From: FEB-25 sp963726315
Lineage (GTDB): Bacteria; Chloroflexota; Anaerolineae; Anaerolineales; UBA4823
NCBI GenBank assembly: GCA_963726315.1
Contig: CAVSBZ010000001.1
Span: 62,001-126,000 of the forward strand
DNA length: 64,000 nucleotides
Direction of reading: 5' to 3'
Below are positions 26,131 through 35,460 of the stretch, in pieces. Positions within the stretch are counted from its first letter, which is position 1, and each line of letters opens with the position of its first letter. A program made the position numbers and the translations under genes. The notes beneath the pieces were generated by a model. The model worked only from the letters and a program-made list of their open reading frames with translations. It was not told the DNA's origin and searched no databases.

Positions 26131-27473
26131 TCACATACCTCGCAGCCTGGGATTAAAGATCCGATCTAAAGAGAAACCTAACAAGGCAAACGCCAGCCCA
26201 GCCAGCATCAATAGTGCCGCTGGCTCCAACACCCAATAATACAGACCTTTATAGAGTGCGCCGTTCTGCTGTGCGTCATTGATGACCTTTCCCCAGGTGG
26301 GGAGGGTCGGATCACCCAGCCCCAATATCGCCAGGCCTGCTTCCAAGAAAACGAATGAGGGGATCAGAGTCACCAATTGGGGGATTAATAATGGGACGAT
26401 ACGTGGCACAAGATATGAAAAGATGATCCGTGTGCTTCCAGCTCCATAAGCTCGTGCTGCTTCAATGTAAGATGACTCTTTTACCTGCAAGAATACAGCC
26501 CGGTAGGTCTTGATGGCAGCTCCAAATATACTCAGCAGGATAACCACCCCAAGAATTACCCAAATACTGTGCGAGTAAAATGTGCCTACCATGATCAGAA
26601 TCGGCAGGAAGGGTAACACCAGGTTCACTTCAGTGACACGCTGGATGAGACCATCGACCCAACCTCCAAGCCAAACACCGATAGCAGCTATGATCATGGT
26701 AATCGCCGTCGTTCCAAGGGCAGCCAACAGACCAAAGGCGAGGGCTACTGGGGTTCCCCAAAGAAGTGCCACCCTGAGATCCCGGCGCAGGTGATCGGTA
26801 CCGGCGACTCCATGCACTTTACCATAAAGCACCATTTCTGCATCCAGAGTGGAATCCGGTTCAAATGTGGTCGCATCAACAATTAACTGATAAGTACCCT
26901 TCACTGGAGGAGTCAATCCTTCGGCTGGGTCAGCAACAAATAAGCCTTTCTCAGGTGGTAATCCAGACAGCCTGCGCTGGAGCTTGGTATCTTGAGATAC
27001 ATAATATACTTCCGACTCTGAAACAGCAAAATTTGCGACCCTAATATCCCTGCCATCCGGTGTTTTCCATGACATATTGATAAAAGGTTCTTTATCAGTA
27101 AATTTGGCAGTGAAAAATACAGCAATATCCTGTGGGTAATCGTCATAGGGGTAATCGAAGGTAAATGTAATCACGGTAGAATTCGTTTTTTCGCCCGGTG
27201 TAATTGTTTTCGGGGCAGTACCGTCCAGGCTGCTAAGAACAATAGTTTCAGGTTCTTTAGCTCGGTGGAAAATATTCATCCATGCTGGTTCTGCATAGCG
27301 CGGATTTTTATACCAAATGCCTTCCCCACCCCGCCAAAGGATAAGCGCTTGACGATATGGAATAGTAACCATCGCGTAAACGGACATTAGCAGTAATAAT
27401 CCGATAATTGCCAGTCCAACAATTGCAGATGGATAACGCTTGAGCTCCTTAAATGATTTTTAATCGCCTTCAT
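26131..27473 (-). CDS. Peptide ABC permease (DppC type), module 1, frameshifted near its start
   Basis: The continuous frame begins at an internal ATG (27387; 418 residues), but in-frame codons upstream encode a proper first helix (FKELKRYPSAIVGLAIIG), as in the fused permease. The likely start is the ATG at 27473, which overlaps the dppB stop (ATGA) and is one base out of frame; adding one A to the T5/A5 run at 27457-27461 restores MKAIKKSFKELKRYPS. Like its fused homologue it has a large extracytoplasmic insert between helix 1 and the 'GTDHLRRDL' motif. Helices and EAA loop follow normally. Confidence 0.85.
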
Positions 27474-28615
27474 TGCGGCCTGCTTTCACCACCGCCAATT
27501 TTCACCCTGGGATCTACCAATGCATAAGTAATATCCAGGAGAAAGACCGTGATGACCAATAAATAGGCGAAAATAACTGTTGACCCTACAATCACTGGCG
27601 TATCGTAGAGACCAACCGCGGTGAAAAGGGCGCGCCCAAGACCAGGCCACTGGAAAACCGTTTCAAAGATGGGTGCTCCGACCCACATACCGATAACAAG
27701 CAAGGCAAAACTGGTGATGATCGTTGGCAGGGTCGGTCTGAGTATGTAACTGCGCTCAATACTCCGGGAGGTCAGTCCTTTGGCTTTGGCCATATCGACA
27801 TAATCTTCACTGGAATAAATGAGGAAGAATGTCCGCCAGGTATATGCGCTTAAGAAAATTGTGCTGAGGGTGATGGCAGCCACAGGTAGAATCATATGCT
27901 TCAATAAGCTCAAAGCATACATTAACTTCGAGTCGGGGGGTGGGGCATCCACCAAGCCGCCAAAAGGCAACCAGTGCAATAATGCAGCAAAAATTAAAAT
28001 CAGGAAAATGCCATAAAACCACCCCGGTGCTGAAGAGGTTGGGGTGAGAGCGATGAAAAATTTATCAAAGATACTGCCATATTTCCGGGAAAGAGAGAGT
28101 GCGATGGTAACAGCAAGTATAAATAAAAAGACATCTGCGGTACCAAATAAGACTAATGTCGGTGGAAGACGCTCCAAAATGATGTTCTTCACCATCTTCG
28201 AGCCACTATCACTTGCCATTTGCAAGGCGCGCCCCAGGTTGAGAGTGAGGGCATCTTTAAGATATAGGAAGCTGCGAACTACGAAGGGCTTGTCCAGTCC
28301 CAGGCGTTTTTCCTGGATGGTTGTCATCGCCAGCCTTTGAGCTTCCCTTTCTTCGGCGGACAAAGACTTATAGGAAGGATTAAGCGCCAGCTGCATGGAG
28401 ATGGTTTCTTGGATCTGCCCACGCTGGATTTTGTCAACATAACCACCCATATTGGCAATGAGGATGGTCAGATAAACCGCAATGACCACTGTAAGAAAAA
28501 GGACGAACAAGCGGACAATTGTATAACGTAGTATACGTACTACGGTATTTGTAGTGGCTTTCCGTTTAATCTGTGCTTCAGTTTTGACATCAACTGGAAC
28601 TGTGGCTTCGCTCAT
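27470..28615 (-). CDS. Peptide ABC permease (DppB type), module 1
   Basis: 381 residues. First helix at about 30-55, then a long periplasmic stretch with 'LGLDKPFVVRSFLYLKDALT' and the conserved core 'ILERLPPTLVLFGTADVF', 'MAKAKGL' (EAA loop) and the tail VDPRVKIGGG. Partner of the DppC type encoded downstream. GAGG lies 6 nt before the ATG. Slightly longer than typical DppB (about 340) because of the cytoplasmic N-terminus and the periplasmic loop. Confidence 0.92.
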   Translation of the reverse strand: MSEATVPVDVKTEAQIKRKATTNTVVRILRYTIVRLFVLFLTVVIAVYLTILIANMGGYVDKIQRGQIQETISMQLALNPSYKSLSAEEREAQRLAMTTIQEKRLGLDKPFVVRSFLYLKDALTLNLGRALQMASDSGSKMVKNIILERLPPTLVLFGTADVFLFILAVTIALSLSRKYGSIFDKFFIALTPTSSAPGWFYGIFLILIFAALLHWLPFGGLVDAPPPDSKLMYALSLLKHMILPVAAITLSTIFLSAYTWRTFFLIYSSEDYVDMAKAKGLTSRSIERSYILRPTLPTIITSFALLVIGMWVGAPIFETVFQWPGLGRALFTAVGLYDTPVIVGSTVIFAYLLVITVFLLDITYALVDPRVKIGGGESRPQ

Positions 28616-28652
28616 GGCAGCCTCACTTTCAATAAAAAAATCTTATTACTAT

Positions 28653-28680
28653 ATGGAGGCAGGCAATAGCCTGCCTCCAT
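28653..28680 (-). terminator. Hairpin between the substrate-binding protein gene and dppB
   Basis: Perfect 12-bp stem with an AATA loop. On the minus strand a T7 run follows about 11 nt later. Likely a partial terminator that limits read-through into the permease genes and favours binding-protein mRNA, like the hairpin at 7881-7911. Confidence 0.7.
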
Positions 28681-28703
28681 TTTTAAACATTGGACAAAAA
28701 ACG

Positions 28704-31331
28704 TTATTTCGCTACAAACTCATAGTCCGTGATCGCAGGAATGCTCACAGCCAGCGAGGTGGTAACGACCTCAAGCTTGTTCGATCCAGCCACAAGCTTG
28801 GCAGTATCATCAGCGGAGAGGGTTATCGTATAGTGCCCTGCTTCGGCTTCAGTGGCGTCACCCTGGAAAACAACCGCTCCAAGAGCATCGAATACCAGAT
28901 ACTTCACGGCATCGACCTTGTCAGCAGGATACGGTGCATCTTCAAAGGTAATGAACACATCATAAACAGCTTCAGCGCCAATACTGACCTCTCCCGGTCC
29001 ATCAACCTCGACGACTGGGATCATTGGCGTACCAAAGATTGACCAGCGGGAGGCGGAGTCGGGGAAATCTGGGAAGCGTAGTAATGAGACGGTTTTCTCA
29101 GTTGGGTAGGCTTTCTCTAGATAGAAAGGACCTGAACCAACCCAGAAATGACCTTTAAGCGCATACCAATTCGCGTAATTCGTCCAGCGTGATGTTGCTT
29201 CTTCTGGTGTGACGTACTGGCTCATGGTAGGCGCAAACGGAATGTAATTCTCAGCCTGGGCTTTGTCAAGATAGCCTTTGAGGATATCCAGGCTCGGGCC
29301 AGCGATAAAGCTCGTCCATTCAACTTCGTTTTTAGTAGCTTTGTCGGTTGACCAGGCTAGCTGTCCGATTTCCGGATCAACTCCAGCGTCAGCCAGATTA
29401 CCAAGGGCAAACGCTTGCCATGGGGGATCTCCTCTACCGTACCCAGTTACAGGAGTGGGCCACCAGGTGCCGTTATAGTAGACAATCCACTCGGCGTCCA
29501 GGAAATATCGATCATCATAGGTGGTGATCACCAGCGGGTCGGTTGATTCGACCACGACACCCTTGAAGTGTGACAGATAGGCGTCAACAACAGGCTGAAT
29601 TGCTTCGTCAAAGTTGGCGCTATCCGGTTTGCCTAAATCGAAGGTCATAATCATATTCATGACAAAATCACCCACGGAGATAAGGCTACCATCATGGAAT
29701 TTGACCGTGGTGAACATGTCGGCAGGATAGGTTACTGTGGTCTTCGAGAGGGCGGTCACAGTGGAGGTGTACTTCTCACCGACCGTGATGAACTTCTGGT
29801 TCACAGCATCCCAATCCGTCCAAGCATCAGCCGGGACCTCAATCGAGGGAGCGGTGCTCAGCGTGAGCCAATCGAGGGTTGCGGCAACGGGCAGACCTTC
29901 TTGAACGACCACATCAGCCTTTTCGAGACGCATTGGATAGTACAGGCCGGTGTAGGGATCAGAGATCGCACCACCACTGACTGTCGCCTGTTGAGGTGTG
30001 GCGTCATAAACCCAGTTGGTGCCTGCTACCGGGTTCCAGGGTTCAACCAAGACACCGGGCTGACCAATCCGCATCACGCCACCTTCACGATCGGTGAAGC
30101 GAATGGTTAAGGCATAAAGGGCAGAACCAGCAACCCCGCCAGCCAAGTCATAGGCGACTGACAAATTCTGCACCTGAGGTGAGAAGGGGGTTTGGTCCAC
30201 AAGCCATACACGTTCTGATTCTAACTGGGCCATTACAAGCGCCTGTTCAAACAGGGATTTGCGCTCATCCATGGTCTTGAAATCATTGACCCACAGTTTT
30301 TCGGCAACGCCAGAACCATCACCGGCATAATAGGCCGGGTCATTCTTATAATTCTGCCACAGTGGGGTTGATCCGCCGAGGGGTGTGTAGAAATAGGCAA
30401 AGTTGGTGGCGTCATCACGGCTAACAGATGTGGTGATCCAACCACCGGTGTAAAAGTGCATCAAGCCTAAGTTTGGTTCACCCTGGTTCCAGATGGGGGA
30501 GGCTTCACTGCGGGTCTTATACTGACGATCCACAGTAAATCCAATGGTCTCCAGCTGGTTGCTGACATAGTCACCAATTTCCTTGCGCTCATCCTCTGTA
30601 CGGATGATGGCGATAAGGGTCACGGGGGCACCATTGAATTGCCACTTGCCATCTGTGCCCAGCGTGGCACCCATGCCCTGCATTTCGGCATCGATGACGG
30701 TCTTAGCCTGATCAGCGTTGAAAGCGTACTTAACTTCCAATGCTCGTACAGTATCTATGTAACGGGCGTAATCAGGAAAAGCGCTGTTAAGACTTGTGAA
30801 CTTGGCCTTTGCGAGACCACCATAGATCTCCTGGACTATATAGTTGCGGTCCACCAGCCAGTTCATGGCCTCGCGGATTTTGGGGTTGCCGAAGGGGTTC
30901 AGGCGCCCATCATCAAACGTGGGACCCCATGGGTTAAAGGTAAGCTCAGTATATGAACCAAAAGCGGTCGTATAAGACAACTTGGGGTCTGCCTTGACTT
31001 CTTCAAAGAGCTGTGCATCACTAACCGAGTAGGCATAGACATCCATGTCGTTGGCTTGGAGTTGCTTAACCGCAGCATTGGCTTCGTTCTGCTCAGTGAA
31101 GACCAACTGATCCACCCAGGCACCTGTGCGTGTTGATGGCGCAGGTGTGGGAGTTGGCTCAGGTGCTGTAGTGACCTGAACGAGCTGAGTCTCTTTAACG
31201 ACCTGCGTCTCCTTGACAACACTGGTCTGTTCCACAACCTGGGTCACCACCGTTGTGGCTGGTGTGCAGGCTGCCAAGACCATGCTGAAGGCTATCAGCA
31301 GGCTTACAACTGTAAACAATTTCTTAAACAT
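28704..31331 (-). CDS. Peptide-type extracellular solute-binding lipoprotein, apparently circularly permuted
   Basis: 875 residues. Lipobox LAAC, Cys22, then a Thr/Val/Pro linker. Family 5 (SBP_bac_5) motifs are present in rotated order. The normally late segment with 'NPKIREAMNWLVDRNYIVQ' (about 148-165) comes first. Then the normally N-terminal 'MRIGQPGVLVEPWNPV' (about 420), 'VKFHDGSLISVGDF' (His546) and 'VGSGPFYLEKAYP' (about 730) follow. A C-terminal beta-rich domain of some 100 residues ends the protein. GAGGAG precedes the ATG. Presumably feeds peptides to the permeases downstream. Confidence 0.85.
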   Translation of the reverse strand: MFKKLFTVVSLLIAFSMVLAACTPATTVVTQVVEQTSVVKETQVVKETQLVQVTTAPEPTPTPAPSTRTGAWVDQLVFTEQNEANAAVKQLQANDMDVYAYSVSDAQLFEEVKADPKLSYTTAFGSYTELTFNPWGPTFDDGRLNPFGNPKIREAMNWLVDRNYIVQEIYGGLAKAKFTSLNSAFPDYARYIDTVRALEVKYAFNADQAKTVIDAEMQGMGATLGTDGKWQFNGAPVTLIAIIRTEDERKEIGDYVSNQLETIGFTVDRQYKTRSEASPIWNQGEPNLGLMHFYTGGWITTSVSRDDATNFAYFYTPLGGSTPLWQNYKNDPAYYAGDGSGVAEKLWVNDFKTMDERKSLFEQALVMAQLESERVWLVDQTPFSPQVQNLSVAYDLAGGVAGSALYALTIRFTDREGGVMRIGQPGVLVEPWNPVAGTNWVYDATPQQATVSGGAISDPYTGLYYPMRLEKADVVVQEGLPVAATLDWLTLSTAPSIEVPADAWTDWDAVNQKFITVGEKYTSTVTALSKTTVTYPADMFTTVKFHDGSLISVGDFVMNMIMTFDLGKPDSANFDEAIQPVVDAYLSHFKGVVVESTDPLVITTYDDRYFLDAEWIVYYNGTWWPTPVTGYGRGDPPWQAFALGNLADAGVDPEIGQLAWSTDKATKNEVEWTSFIAGPSLDILKGYLDKAQAENYIPFAPTMSQYVTPEEATSRWTNYANWYALKGHFWVGSGPFYLEKAYPTEKTVSLLRFPDFPDSASRWSIFGTPMIPVVEVDGPGEVSIGAEAVYDVFITFEDAPYPADKVDAVKYLVFDALGAVVFQGDATEAEAGHYTITLSADDTAKLVAGSNKLEVVTTSLAVSIPAITDYEFVAK

Positions 31332-31502
31332 AGTTCTCCTCCGAACAAATAGTTTGATTGGTTATTAAGGATTTTTAAACGATATCGTCTCTTAAATGCG
31401 TCTAATAGCCAGCACTCACCTCCTTTCATATATTCAGCTAACGTAAAAAACATTCCGACGTTCACGAAATATACCTGTAAAAAGCTATTCGGTCAAGTAT
31501 CA

Positions 31503-33449
31503 TTAAGAACAGCCACTCCCATAATCCAGCAGCTCTAATTCCCATAAGGGACTGTCTACTGCAGATGCAGAGGTGTAGTTACATAAGTCTGATCGGGCAA
31601 CCGACACATTGTAGTGGAGATACAAAGGTATTGCAGGCAGTTCTGTTGAAAAAATCTCCTGCGCCTTCAAATGTTCGGATCCATGCCGAGAAGTGTCAGC
31701 CAACGAGAAGAGAGCATTTCCACAGGCTGCATCATACTGCGGGTTAGTGTAACCACTGGCATTCATACCGCCCCAACCCTTAGGAAAATCAGGATATGGA
31801 CCCGTGATTTCACTGGTCAGGTACAAATTGCAGGCAGGTATAAATGAACCTGCCCAGGCGAACTGTGCCAGGTCGAATGAGCGCCCAAATACCGGACCAT
31901 CTGGTCCGGGTGCCAGATACTCTTGCGCCGGCTGAGCAACTATCTTCGTACGAATTCCGCATTGTCCGAACATTTTCTGGATGGCAAGGGCATCGGCTTG
32001 CGACCGGGCATCTGAGGAAACCAAGTACTCGACCTCGAAAGCCGTGTCATCAGGCACTCCCGCAACACCCAAGGCAGTGCGCGGTGTGGTGGGGTCGTTA
32101 TCCGCATCGATCCAGCCTACCGATTCAAGCAAGGCGGCTGCTTTCTGGAGATCCAAGCTATAGTGTACGACTTGCGAGTTATACAATGGGTGAGACGGCG
32201 GTACGTACAAATCCAGCAGCAGCTGGTTATTCAATGCCTGGTTTGCGACCAATGTATCGCGGTCAATGCACATAGCAACTGCCTGGCGGACCTCTTTTTG
32301 ATCAAAAAACATTACCCGCTGGCTGTCGATGGAATTTATCCCGAAGGTCAGCTGTTCCCAGCCGGCATCGTTCTGATAAAAAGCCTGGACCTGACCGGAA
32401 TTCAGTAATTCAGTCAGCCGTGGTGTTTGAGGCTCGAACATGGCAGTCTGGTCGATCAAATCGCATTCACCCGCCAGCAAGGCATCCAACGCTTCATCCG
32501 TGGAACCGACGAACCGGTAAACGAGGTTATCAAAATGGGGTAAATTTTCTGCGGCACGGAAATACAGAGGATTTTTATGGAGTGAGATATGGTCGCCAGA
32601 TATCCATTCATCGATAACGTATGCACCCCAACCCAGGGGTTTGCGTGCTGCAACATCGGATGTTCGCAATTCATCAACCGTATAACTCTTCCAGGCATGC
32701 TGGGGAAGAGGCATAAAGAATTTGTTGGCATAAACTCCATCCTGGTAGCCAGGTATGCCAATCCATTGGGTTGAAACTTCATCCGAGGCCTGATAAGACT
32801 GGGTGCGGAGGACCAATTCAGCCTGGGCAGACGGATACAGTTTGCGCGCAATCTCGTAGGAATAGACTGAGTCGGCTGATGTTAATGGGGTACCATCAGA
32901 CCATTTTATACCGGGCAATAATATAAAATCCAAGACTAATTGATCCATACTAACAGGTTGGTCACCCGAATAGCTTTGGGCACAGGCCAACTCAGTGCAA
33001 CCACTCGGACGATATGATACGCCTACCTCAAGATTGACCGCGTTTCCAGAACTATTAACAATCAGGTCACCAGGATTAACCTGGACCGGCTGAAAGCGGG
33101 CATCACCGTCGTTCAAAGCAGGCATTTTCTCCAATATAATCGGGAGTTCGCTGTAATTTTGAATATCCACAGGTCCATCATAGACTGCGGCCAATATATC
33201 CTGTGCGGAGGTCGAAGCGGCATCGTAATAGAACAAAGAGTTTGGTTCACGCCCAAGGCATATGGTTAATAATCGAGAGGGGGCCGATACTAATGTGGGG
33301 GTCAGGGTTATTTCAATCGAACCATTGGTCGGCTGCCCGGTGGAAGATATCGTTGGTGTTGGTAGAGTGACCGTAGAGGAAGCTGGTTTTTGGCTGCAGG
33401 CTACCAGCCCCACCAACAGGAATACTGCCAGTAAGCTGTTAAAGTGCAT
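31503..33449 (-). CDS. Peptide-type extracellular solute-binding lipoprotein (family 5)
   Basis: 648 residues. Lipobox LVAC with Cys18, then a Ser/Thr/Pro linker. Normal family order: 'GIKWSDGTPLTSADSVYSYE', then 'GWGAYVIDEW', 'DEALDALLAGECDLID', 'KEVRQAVAMCIDRDTLV'. The C-terminus holds several Cys, perhaps in disulfides. Follows the 85-aa protein gene by 3 nt, so it belongs to the sigma-factor operon. The 171-bp gap downstream to the next binding protein contains the latter's GGAGGAG site. Confidence 0.87.
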   Translation of the reverse strand: MHFNSLLAVFLLVGLVACSQKPASSTVTLPTPTISSTGQPTNGSIEITLTPTLVSAPSRLLTICLGREPNSLFYYDAASTSAQDILAAVYDGPVDIQNYSELPIILEKMPALNDGDARFQPVQVNPGDLIVNSSGNAVNLEVGVSYRPSGCTELACAQSYSGDQPVSMDQLVLDFILLPGIKWSDGTPLTSADSVYSYEIARKLYPSAQAELVLRTQSYQASDEVSTQWIGIPGYQDGVYANKFFMPLPQHAWKSYTVDELRTSDVAARKPLGWGAYVIDEWISGDHISLHKNPLYFRAAENLPHFDNLVYRFVGSTDEALDALLAGECDLIDQTAMFEPQTPRLTELLNSGQVQAFYQNDAGWEQLTFGINSIDSQRVMFFDQKEVRQAVAMCIDRDTLVANQALNNQLLLDLYVPPSHPLYNSQVVHYSLDLQKAAALLESVGWIDADNDPTTPRTALGVAGVPDDTAFEVEYLVSSDARSQADALAIQKMFGQCGIRTKIVAQPAQEYLAPGPDGPVFGRSFDLAQFAWAGSFIPACNLYLTSEITGPYPDFPKGWGGMNASGYTNPQYDAACGNALFSLADTSRHGSEHLKAQEIFSTELPAIPLYLHYNVSVARSDLCNYTSASAVDSPLWELELLDYGSGCS

Positions 33450-33452
33450 AGC

Positions 33453-33710
33453 TTACAAACGAGCTTGAACACCCGTGCGTATAGATTGTGCAAAGAACCA
33501 GGACCATAGAGATTGTGACCACTCGTTGGTAGTGTGAATGGGATAATCGTTAAATTGAGGTCTGGGGATTAGATATGATAAGTTGTACTTCCTATGCTGA
33601 ATAAAAGCTGCTTGTGATAAAAGTTGGGCGCGACCATTCGCCGGAGGGTCTTGCTCGGTGGCCCAATTTTTTAGAATCTTACCTAAGGCATTATCAGAAT
33701 AAGTGCTCAT
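33453..33710 (-). CDS. Small protein of unknown function between ECF sigma factor and binding protein
   Basis: 85 residues, Trp-rich, no membrane helix or recognised domain. The position directly after an ECF sigma gene (10-nt gap) is where anti-sigma factors usually sit, and the N-terminal part (LGKILKNWATEQDPPANGRA) could be a cytoplasmic sigma-binding segment, but it lacks the usual membrane anchor. Function unproven. A weak AGG sits right before the ATG. Confidence 0.5.
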   Translation of the reverse strand: MSTYSDNALGKILKNWATEQDPPANGRAQLLSQAAFIQHRKYNLSYLIPRPQFNDYPIHTTNEWSQSLWSWFFAQSIRTGVQARL

Positions 33711-33720
33711 CCTATATTAC

Positions 33721-34326
33721 CTATGTAAACTCATAATTCATATCTGGGAAAGCCCTGTTTTGAAGCAGATCCAGGGACTTTTTTAGGGCTTGACGGCTGT
33801 AATGCAAACGAGACTTCACTGTGCCCACCGGGATATCCAGAATTTCAGCTATCTCCTGGATTGGAAGATCGTCTATGTAGTACAGAACGACAACTCCACG
33901 ATGGGATAAAGGCAGAGAAGACATGGCTTGCTGGACCTGCCGCCACGACTCGTTCATCTCGGAGCGGACCGATGGGATGTCTCTCCGGTTGCCGGTGATC
34001 CAGTCTGCCACGTCTTCCAAGGGACGCAGCAAGCGGTTATGCCGCTTTACCCATGTATATGAAAGGTTCGTAGTCATACGGTAGAGCCAGGGTTCCAGAG
34101 GGCGGGTACAATCGATATGGCTGGCAAATCGATGCAGGCGTAAGAACACCTCCTGGAGCAGATCAGCAGCGGCCTCAGCATCTCCGGTGATGGCTAATGC
34201 GGTCCGAAAAACCAATGCACGGTGTTTGTCGTACAGCACACCCAGTGCTTCGAGGTTACCACTTTGCAAGCCTAGGACCAGCTGAGAATCCGAATTCGGT
34301 TTCTTCTCCTCTGCAGCAATCGACAT
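33721..34326 (-). CDS. ECF-family RNA polymerase sigma factor
   Basis: 201 residues. Region 2 (about 24-92) with 'DLLQEVFLRLHRF' and 'PLEPWLYRMTTNL'; region 4 (about 128-182) with 'LPLSHRGVVVLYYIDDLPIQEIAEIL' split over the helix-turn-helix and 'GTVKSRLHYSR'. AAGGAAATC precedes the ATG. Being first in the row of genes that encode peptide-binding proteins and permeases, it probably controls that locus, perhaps including itself; no promoter motif could be fixed. The upstream 224 bp to rsgA hold no gene. Confidence 0.9.
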   Translation of the reverse strand: MSIAAEEKKPNSDSQLVLGLQSGNLEALGVLYDKHRALVFRTALAITGDAEAAADLLQEVFLRLHRFASHIDCTRPLEPWLYRMTTNLSYTWVKRHNRLLRPLEDVADWITGNRRDIPSVRSEMNESWRQVQQAMSSLPLSHRGVVVLYYIDDLPIQEIAEILDIPVGTVKSRLHYSRQALKKSLDLLQNRAFPDMNYEFT

Positions 34327-34550
34327 AGCGATTTCCTTCTATCTCTCTCTATCTATATATTACCCTGGTCAGGCATAAATGGTTCAATCAGGTCAGGTCT
34401 AAAGAGAAAAAAACACACAGGAAAAGCAAAACCCTGTGGGAATTAAATGTAACCTATGGTATTCACCGTATAAAACCTGCTATCTATTAGATTATACTTC
34501 TTTCTGAAAAAATTAACCTGCTTTTTGTAACCAGCCCGACTTTACATTAA

Positions 34551-35447
34551 TCATGAATCGTTCTCATCCTGGCTCAGACGCATCCTCACATACGAGGCAT
34601 AACGGTCGGGATGCACGCTGCCTTGCTCTACAGCGGCAAGAACAGCACACCCGGGCTCGTGGGTGTGGGTGCAGTTGCTGAACTGGCAGGCATCCACCAA
34701 TCCACGCAGCTCGGGAAAATAACCATCCAGCTCTTCCGGTTGAATATCCCAAAGTGCCATGGCTTTAAGACCGGGAGTATCGGCAACATAGCCTCCACCC
34801 GTTAATGGAAATAACTGGCGCACGACCGTTGTGTGACGTCCCTTGGCGGTTATCTGGCTGACCGAACGGACTGCCAAGCCGAGACCCGGCTGGATGGAAT
34901 TCAACAGGCTGGATTTTCCTGCCCCAGACGGCCCGGCAAAAACCGACAGCTTCCCAGAAAGCTTCCCAGACAGCTCCTCGATACCTAGACCGGTCTTGGC
35001 AGAAGTATAAATGAGTGGATATCCCAGGGCGGCATAATGAGAAAACAATGCTTCCGCCTGAGGAAGACCTACCAGGTCGACTTTATTCGCCACGATGAGG
35101 GCGGGGAGAGCTTGTTTCTCGGTCACCACCAGGAAGCGATCGAGCATGCCGGGATGGGGCTCCGGCCTGGTGCAGGCAAACACAAAGATGGCCTGGTCTG
35201 GATTGGCGACGATGATCTGCTGGTATTCTCCATGGGGGGTGGGCGCCATGCGGGAGAGCAAGTGCTGGCGCGGCTCGACGGCTTCAATCATGCCAGTCTC
35301 ATCCACCTGCACCCAATCACCCACCGCCACGAGGTCGCCCAGGCGTTTGCCTCTTTTCATCCTGCCACGCAGGCGGCAGGTGAGGCTGCCCGTTTCAGTC
35401 GCGACGGTGTAAAAACCAGACTGGGAGCAAATGATCAGGCCGCGCAA
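34551..35447 (-). CDS. rsgA: Small ribosomal subunit biogenesis GTPase RsgA
   Basis: 298 residues, starting at TTG. Order OB fold, circularly permuted GTPase (G4 'VANKVDLV' before G1 'GPSGAGKSSLLN' and G3 'DTPG'), then a zinc knuckle CQFSNCTHTHEPGC. Acts in late 30S maturation. A tandem SGKLSGKL just before the G1 loop is an oddity. No clear Shine-Dalgarno sequence; starts 13 nt after the upstream stop, so coupling to the PBP gene is likely. Confidence 0.92.
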   Translation of the reverse strand: MRGLIICSQSGFYTVATETGSLTCRLRGRMKRGKRLGDLVAVGDWVQVDETGMIEAVEPRQHLLSRMAPTPHGEYQQIIVANPDQAIFVFACTRPEPHPGMLDRFLVVTEKQALPALIVANKVDLVGLPQAEALFSHYAALGYPLIYTSAKTGLGIEELSGKLSGKLSVFAGPSGAGKSSLLNSIQPGLGLAVRSVSQITAKGRHTTVVRQLFPLTGGGYVADTPGLKAMALWDIQPEELDGYFPELRGLVDACQFSNCTHTHEPGCAVLAAVEQGSVHPDRYASYVRMRLSQDENDS

Positions 35448-35460
35448 CTTAATAACATAT

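Noticed and set aside
31392..31429. Mini-ORF after an AAAGGAGGTGAG motif upstream of the permuted binding protein
   Set aside because: Two overlapping starts in different frames and no terminator or stem; could be chance, so not annotated.
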